From Flavobacteriaceae bacterium S0862 (GTDB lineage Bacteria > Bacteroidota > Bacteroidia > Flavobacteriales > Flavobacteriaceae), in assembly GCA_023015825.1 (NCBI GenBank), contig JALKAW010000009.1:1-64000 (forward strand): a stretch of 64,000 nt of DNA, written 5' to 3'. The notes under the pieces are model-generated. The model saw nothing but the letters and a program-made list of their open reading frames with translations, made no database searches and was not told where the DNA came from. The position numbers and the translations under genes were made by a program. Positions 60,786 to 64,000 of the stretch are shown here, piece by piece. The number at the start of each line of letters is the position of its first letter. Position 1 is the stretch's first letter.

Positions 60786-61352
60786 ATGAAAAATACAATA
60801 CTTTCAGTAATTTTTTTATTAGGAATCATATTTACAACAAAGGCACAAAATCTCCAATTTGGGTTAAAAGGGGGTGTGAATTTTGCGTCCTTGAACGGAG
60901 ATATATCTGATGATTTTAAGAATAGAACAGCGTTTCATGTAGGAATGCTTGTGGAAATGAATGTCTCAACTAATCTAGCAATACAACCTGAACTATTATA
61001 TTCTTCTAAAGGTGCTACAGATAAAGAATATGATGAATCTTTAAAGGTCAATTATATATGCCTTCCTGTAATGGTAAAATACTTTTTGAATGATGGTTTA
61101 AGCATACAAGGTGGACCTCAAATAGGAGTCTTATTGTCTGCTGTTTCTGAAGTTGATGGCGGAAATGAAGATTTTAAGGATGATCTTAAGAAAACCGATT
61201 TAGGATTAAATTTTGGGCTAGGATATAACTTAACAAACAACCTAAATATTGGAATGCGTTATAATATTGGATTATCAAATATAAATAATGTAGAAGGGCT
61301 TGGTGAAGTAAATACATCAACGTTGCAGATTTCTTTAGGCTATTTATTTTAG
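60786..61352 (+). CDS. Outer-membrane beta-barrel protein (PorT-like)
   Basis: The protein has 188 residues. Seen directly: a signal peptide (MKNTILSVIFLLGIIFTTKAQ), the start LQFGLKGGVNFASLNG typical of small barrel proteins of the PorT/OMP_b-brl type, LAIQPELLYSSKGA, YICLPVMVKYFL, GPQIGVLLSA, and the last strand TLQISLGYLF ending in an aromatic residue as required for barrel insertion. About eight strands are expected. The ligand or role is unknown. The following barrel gene starts 6 bases later. Confidence 0.88.
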   Translation: MKNTILSVIFLLGIIFTTKAQNLQFGLKGGVNFASLNGDISDDFKNRTAFHVGMLVEMNVSTNLAIQPELLYSSKGATDKEYDESLKVNYICLPVMVKYFLNDGLSIQGGPQIGVLLSAVSEVDGGNEDFKDDLKKTDLGLNFGLGYNLTNNLNIGMRYNIGLSNINNVEGLGEVNTSTLQISLGYLF

Positions 61353-61358
61353 GATATT

Positions 61359-61910
61359 ATGTGTAAAGAAATTTTAAAAAAGAGCTTAATTGTATTTGTT
61401 TTGGTATTTGCTATTAGCACAAACACAGTTAAATCACAAGAAAAAAACGAAGAAAAAAAGGGTTTATATTTTTACTCATTTTCAATTTCACCCGAAATTT
61501 TTATTATGGAATATGCTTATTCTGCCGGTTTTGCAATCTCCGCAGATATTAGTTATGCAGCTAATAAAATTGTTTACACATTTTCGGCATCGATAGGAGA
61601 AGAGGTTGCAATATGGTATCAAGGTGATTCCTTCCAACAATTAAATTTACTTATTGGAAAAGAATTTGAAGTCACTAATAAATTCTTTATAGATACGCAT
61701 ATTGGAGCAGGAGTTCTATTCTACCAAACTTCAGATGGGTATGACTATGACACCAAATTGACATTTCCAATAAAAATGGCATTACCAATAATAGCTAAGT
61801 TCAGGTTTAGAACGGGAGAGAAATTTTCAATAGGAGCAAAACTTCAAGCAAATTTTAATTCAATTAATAATTTATATTCAGCTGGAGTTTTATTGCAATG
61901 GAACTATTAA
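61359..61910 (+). CDS. Outer-membrane beta-barrel-like protein, paralogue of the 58996 gene product
   Basis: The protein has 183 residues. A signal peptide (KKSLIVFVLVFAISTNTVKSQ) is followed by strands QQLNLLIGKEFEVTNKFFID, THIGAGVLFYQTSDG, AKFRFRTGEKFSIGAKLQAN and the final NSINNLYSAGVLLQWNY. About half of the aligned residues in the second half agree with the protein at 58996. It is co-directional and tightly spaced with the barrel gene before it and the glycine-zipper gene after it, so one transcript is likely. I do not recognise a named family. Confidence 0.82.
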   Translation: MCKEILKKSLIVFVLVFAISTNTVKSQEKNEEKKGLYFYSFSISPEIFIMEYAYSAGFAISADISYAANKIVYTFSASIGEEVAIWYQGDSFQQLNLLIGKEFEVTNKFFIDTHIGAGVLFYQTSDGYDYDTKLTFPIKMALPIIAKFRFRTGEKFSIGAKLQANFNSINNLYSAGVLLQWNY

Positions 61911-61942
61911 CAAAATTAACTAATCAACTAACACTATTAATT

Positions 61943-62494
61943 ATGAAATCAATTAAAATATTATCTAAAAGTCTAATACTATGCACTGTTTTATTTTTAA
62001 ATACTAGTGCTAATTCACAAACATCAAATGAAGAACAAGGTACGTTTGTTCGAGTATATAATTTAGAAGGAAAGAAAATAAATAGAGGACGTATTGTTTA
62101 TACAAACGATTCAATTTTAAGGCTTAAAAAAGGAGATAAATTTGTAAAAGTTAACATTAATGACATTGGACAAATAAAAACAAAACGTTCAAGCGGTAAT
62201 AGTGTTTTAACAGCTAGTCTTATTGGAGGTACAGCTGGTGCTTTAATTGGAGCAGCTACATCACAGGAGCAAACAAAAACAGGAAATAATTGGTTATTTG
62301 GAGAATATCAATATACAACAGGGACATCCCCTGGAACTGGAGCTGCTATTGGTGGTGGTGCAGGATTATTAGGCGGAGCCTTAATAGGCTTAGGTAGCTC
62401 ATTGTTTAAAAAACAAGAAACATTCCTAATTAATGGAGATTCTAATAAATGGTTGGTTTTTAAAGAATTGATTGAAAATAATAATTTAAGGTAG
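61943..62494 (+). CDS. Envelope protein with a glycine-zipper segment
   Basis: The protein has 183 residues from the ATG at 61943. A signal peptide (MKSIKILSKSLILCTVLFLN to NSQ) is followed by a short beta domain with GTFVRVYNLEGKKINRGRIV and SILRLKKGDKFVKVNINDIG. Then comes a glycine-zipper hairpin (SLIGGTAGALIGAATSQEQ and AAIGGGAGLLGGALIGLGSS), which can associate with membranes. The end is a charged helix. An earlier ATG at 61898 would overlap the barrel gene and put a tail before the signal peptide. The function is not known. Confidence 0.82.
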   Translation: MKSIKILSKSLILCTVLFLNTSANSQTSNEEQGTFVRVYNLEGKKINRGRIVYTNDSILRLKKGDKFVKVNINDIGQIKTKRSSGNSVLTASLIGGTAGALIGAATSQEQTKTGNNWLFGEYQYTTGTSPGTGAAIGGGAGLLGGALIGLGSSLFKKQETFLINGDSNKWLVFKELIENNNLR

Positions 62495-62551
62495 TAGTTC
62501 TTAATATAAATAAAAGAGAAAGAAGCTTGCTTTAATTAGTATTATAAGGAT

Positions 62552-62584
62552 AAAAAAACCTCTCAAAATTAATTGAGAGGTTTT
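62552..62584. terminator. Convergent terminator before pnp
   Basis: AAAACCTCTCAA pairs perfectly with TTGAGAGGTTTT, with A and T runs on either side. It closes the envelope cluster and the leftward pnp transcript. Confidence 0.88.
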
Positions 62585-62610
62585 ATAGTTATAGTAGATA
62601 GAAGGGTTTT

Positions 62611-64000
62611 TTATTCTTCTTTCTTGTCTTCTCTAGGTCTTCTATCGTCACGACGGTTATCTCTACCTCGGTTATCTCGTCCACGATTATCACGCCCACG
62701 ATTATTATCTCTTGGTGGTCTTTCTACATAACCTTCTGGTTTTGGTAAAATTGCCTTACGAGATACTTTCTCTTTACGAGTACGTTTATCTATTCCAAAA
62801 TATTTTACATCAAAAACGTCTCCCATATTCACAACATCGCTTACATTTTCAGTACGTTCCCAAGCTAATTCACTTACGTGTAATAATACTTCGTTTCCTG
62901 GAGCTTCGGTATATTCTACAACAGCGCCAAAATCAAGCATTTTAATTACTTTAACTTCATAAATACTGCCAACTTCTGGTTTAAACAATAAAGAGTCTAT
63001 TTTAGCCATTACAGCATTAATACCTTTTTTGCCTACACCAAGAACCTCTACAATACCTTCTTCAGTTACTGGGTCTTCATTGATTACAATAGTTGTATCT
63101 GTTTCTTTTTGTAATTCTTGAATTACTTTTCCTCCAGGACCAATTAATGCACCAATAAATTCATTAGGAATTCGTCTTGTTACCATAGTAGGAGCATGCT
63201 CCTTAACTTCGACATTTGGTTCAGCAATAGTATCTGTAAGTTTTTCTAAAATATGTAAACGACCATCACGTGCTTGTTTTAGTGCATTCACCAAAATTTC
63301 ATAAGACAATCCTTTTACTTTAATATCCATTTGACAAGCAGTAATACCATCAGCAGTTCCAGTTACCTTAAAATCCATGTCTCCAAGGTGATCTTCGTCA
63401 CCTAAAATATCAGATAAAACTGCATACTTTCCAGATTCTGCATCAGATATTAATCCCATTGCAATTCCAGAAACAGGTTTCTTTAACTGAACACCAGCAT
63501 CCATTAATGCCATTGTACCAGAGCAAACAGTTGCCATAGATGAAGAGCCGTTGCTCTCTAAAACTTCACTCACTACACGAACTGTATAAGGGCAATCTTC
63601 AGGAACCATTCCTTTTAAAGCACGTTGTGCTAAATTACCATGTCCTACTTCACGACGCGAAGTACCACGAATTGGTCTTGCTTCACCAGTTGAAAAAGGA
63701 GGGAAGTTATAATGTAAATAGAAACGTTCTTCGCCTTCAAAAGATGGCATGTCTATCTGATTTGCTTCTCTAGATGTTCCTAAAGTAACAGTTGCTAAGG
63801 CTTGTGTTTCTCCACGTGTAAATATTGACGATCCATGAGTTGATGGTAAGTAGTCTACCTCACACCATATTGGTCTAATCTCATCTGTTTTACGACCATC
63901 AAGACGTAAGCCTTCGTTTAAAGTTAAATCTCTTACAGCAGCTTTTTCAGCTTTACTATAATATTTTGAAATTAAACCTCCAATATCTTCTAACTCTTCT
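62611..64000 (-). CDS. pnp: Polyribonucleotide nucleotidyltransferase (PNPase), C-terminal part
   Basis: PNPase degrades RNA from the 3' end using phosphate. The frame is open to the window edge, so the N-terminal part lies beyond 64000. Seen directly: the second RNase PH domain with [26 protein letters not shown] and [15 protein letters not shown] and [16 protein letters not shown] with the metal aspartates, a KH domain [19 protein letters not shown], an S1 domain [20 protein letters not shown], and an arginine-rich tail with repeats of RGRDN. The tail (about 62611-62720) is typical of Bacteroidota RNA-binding ends. An internal ATG at 63750 is not a start. Confidence 0.95.
   Translation of the reverse strand, partial: EELEDIGGLISKYYSKAEKAAVRDLTLNEGLRLDGRKTDEIRPIWCEVDYLPSTHGSSIFTRGETQALATVTLGTSREANQIDMPSFEGEERFYLHYNFPPFSTGEARPIRGTSRREVGHGNLAQRALKGMVPEDCPYTVRVVSEVLESNGSSSMATVCSGTMALMDAGVQLKKPVSGIAMGLISDAESGKYAVLSDILGDEDHLGDMDFKVTGTADGITACQMDIKVKGLSYEILVNALKQARDGRLHILEKLTDTIAEPNVEVKEHAPTMVTRRIPNEFIGALIGPGGKVIQELQKETDTTIVINEDPVTEEGIVEVLGVGKKGINAVMAKIDSLLFKPEVGSIYEVKVIKMLDFGAVVEYTEAPGNEVLLHVSELAWERTENVSDVVNMGDVFDVKYFGIDKRTRKEKVSRKAILPKPEGYVERPPRDNNRGRDNRGRDNRGRDNRRDDRRPREDKKEE

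Noticed and set aside
62650-62720. Short tandem repeat
   Set aside because: It encodes the repeated RGRDN units of the PNPase tail, which is normal for this family.

Overview
The window is a stretch of chromosome from a member of the Bacteroidota, almost certainly Flavobacteriaceae. The evidence is AT-rich DNA, a short primary sigma factor of 287 residues, gliding and type IX secretion genes (gldJ, porU, porV), a DUF6090 protein, a 636-residue FtsZ with a long acidic tail, almost no Shine-Dalgarno sequences, and many TAnnTTTG -7 promoter boxes. It is mostly core genome. No insertion sequence, prophage or CRISPR array was seen.

Layout. 1-125 is the 3' end of a 5S rRNA gene and its terminator. 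252-5040 carries a Pif1/RecD-like helicase, an acyl-CoA dehydrogenase and anmK. 5204-11112 is a tight same-strand run: an amino-acid dehydrogenase homologue, a NhaD-type antiporter, an ExbB/ExbD/TonB-like energy module and folC. A tRNA-Val follows, then an unrecognised secreted protein and murF. 13589-20658 is the gliding/T9SS locus, with gldJ divergent from porU-porV, followed by cdd, pdhA and pdhC. 23982-28619 is the more variable part: an AraC-type regulator with a cyclase-like N-terminus, an M28 peptidase and SDR pair, a small membrane protein with an XRE regulator, a frameshifted DUF1801 gene and a DUF6090 gene flanked by palindromic, attC-like intergenic elements. 28749-38889 holds a D-serine dehydratase-like enzyme with an MFS transporter, a SprT-like protein, manC, a DUF389 membrane protein, an Mla-type ABC pair, pafA, engB and a hydrolase.

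39192-54539 is a complete dcw (division and cell wall) cluster: mraZ, rsmH, ftsL, ftsI, murE, mraY, murD, ftsW, murG, murC, ftsQ, ftsA, ftsZ. Nearly every junction overlaps or is a few bases wide, and several genes use TTG or GTG starts. Three AAAGTG boxes spaced exactly 10 bp lie in front of mraZ and look like the MraZ operator. After it come yqeY with a tRNA-Arg 6 bases behind it, an MtfA-like peptidase, a CBS protein, rpe and rpoD. A small envelope cluster (58996-62494) with two paralogous beta-barrel proteins and an HTH regulator follows, and the window ends inside pnp.

The observations most worth a second look are the repeat-flanked single-gene units at 27316-28740, two one-base homopolymer frameshifts (DUF1801 at about 27521; beta-barrel protein at about 59512, which removes its last strand), the MraZ operator that also corrects the mraZ start, the duplicated barrel genes and terminators at 59-62.6 kb, and the cyclase-AraC fusion.
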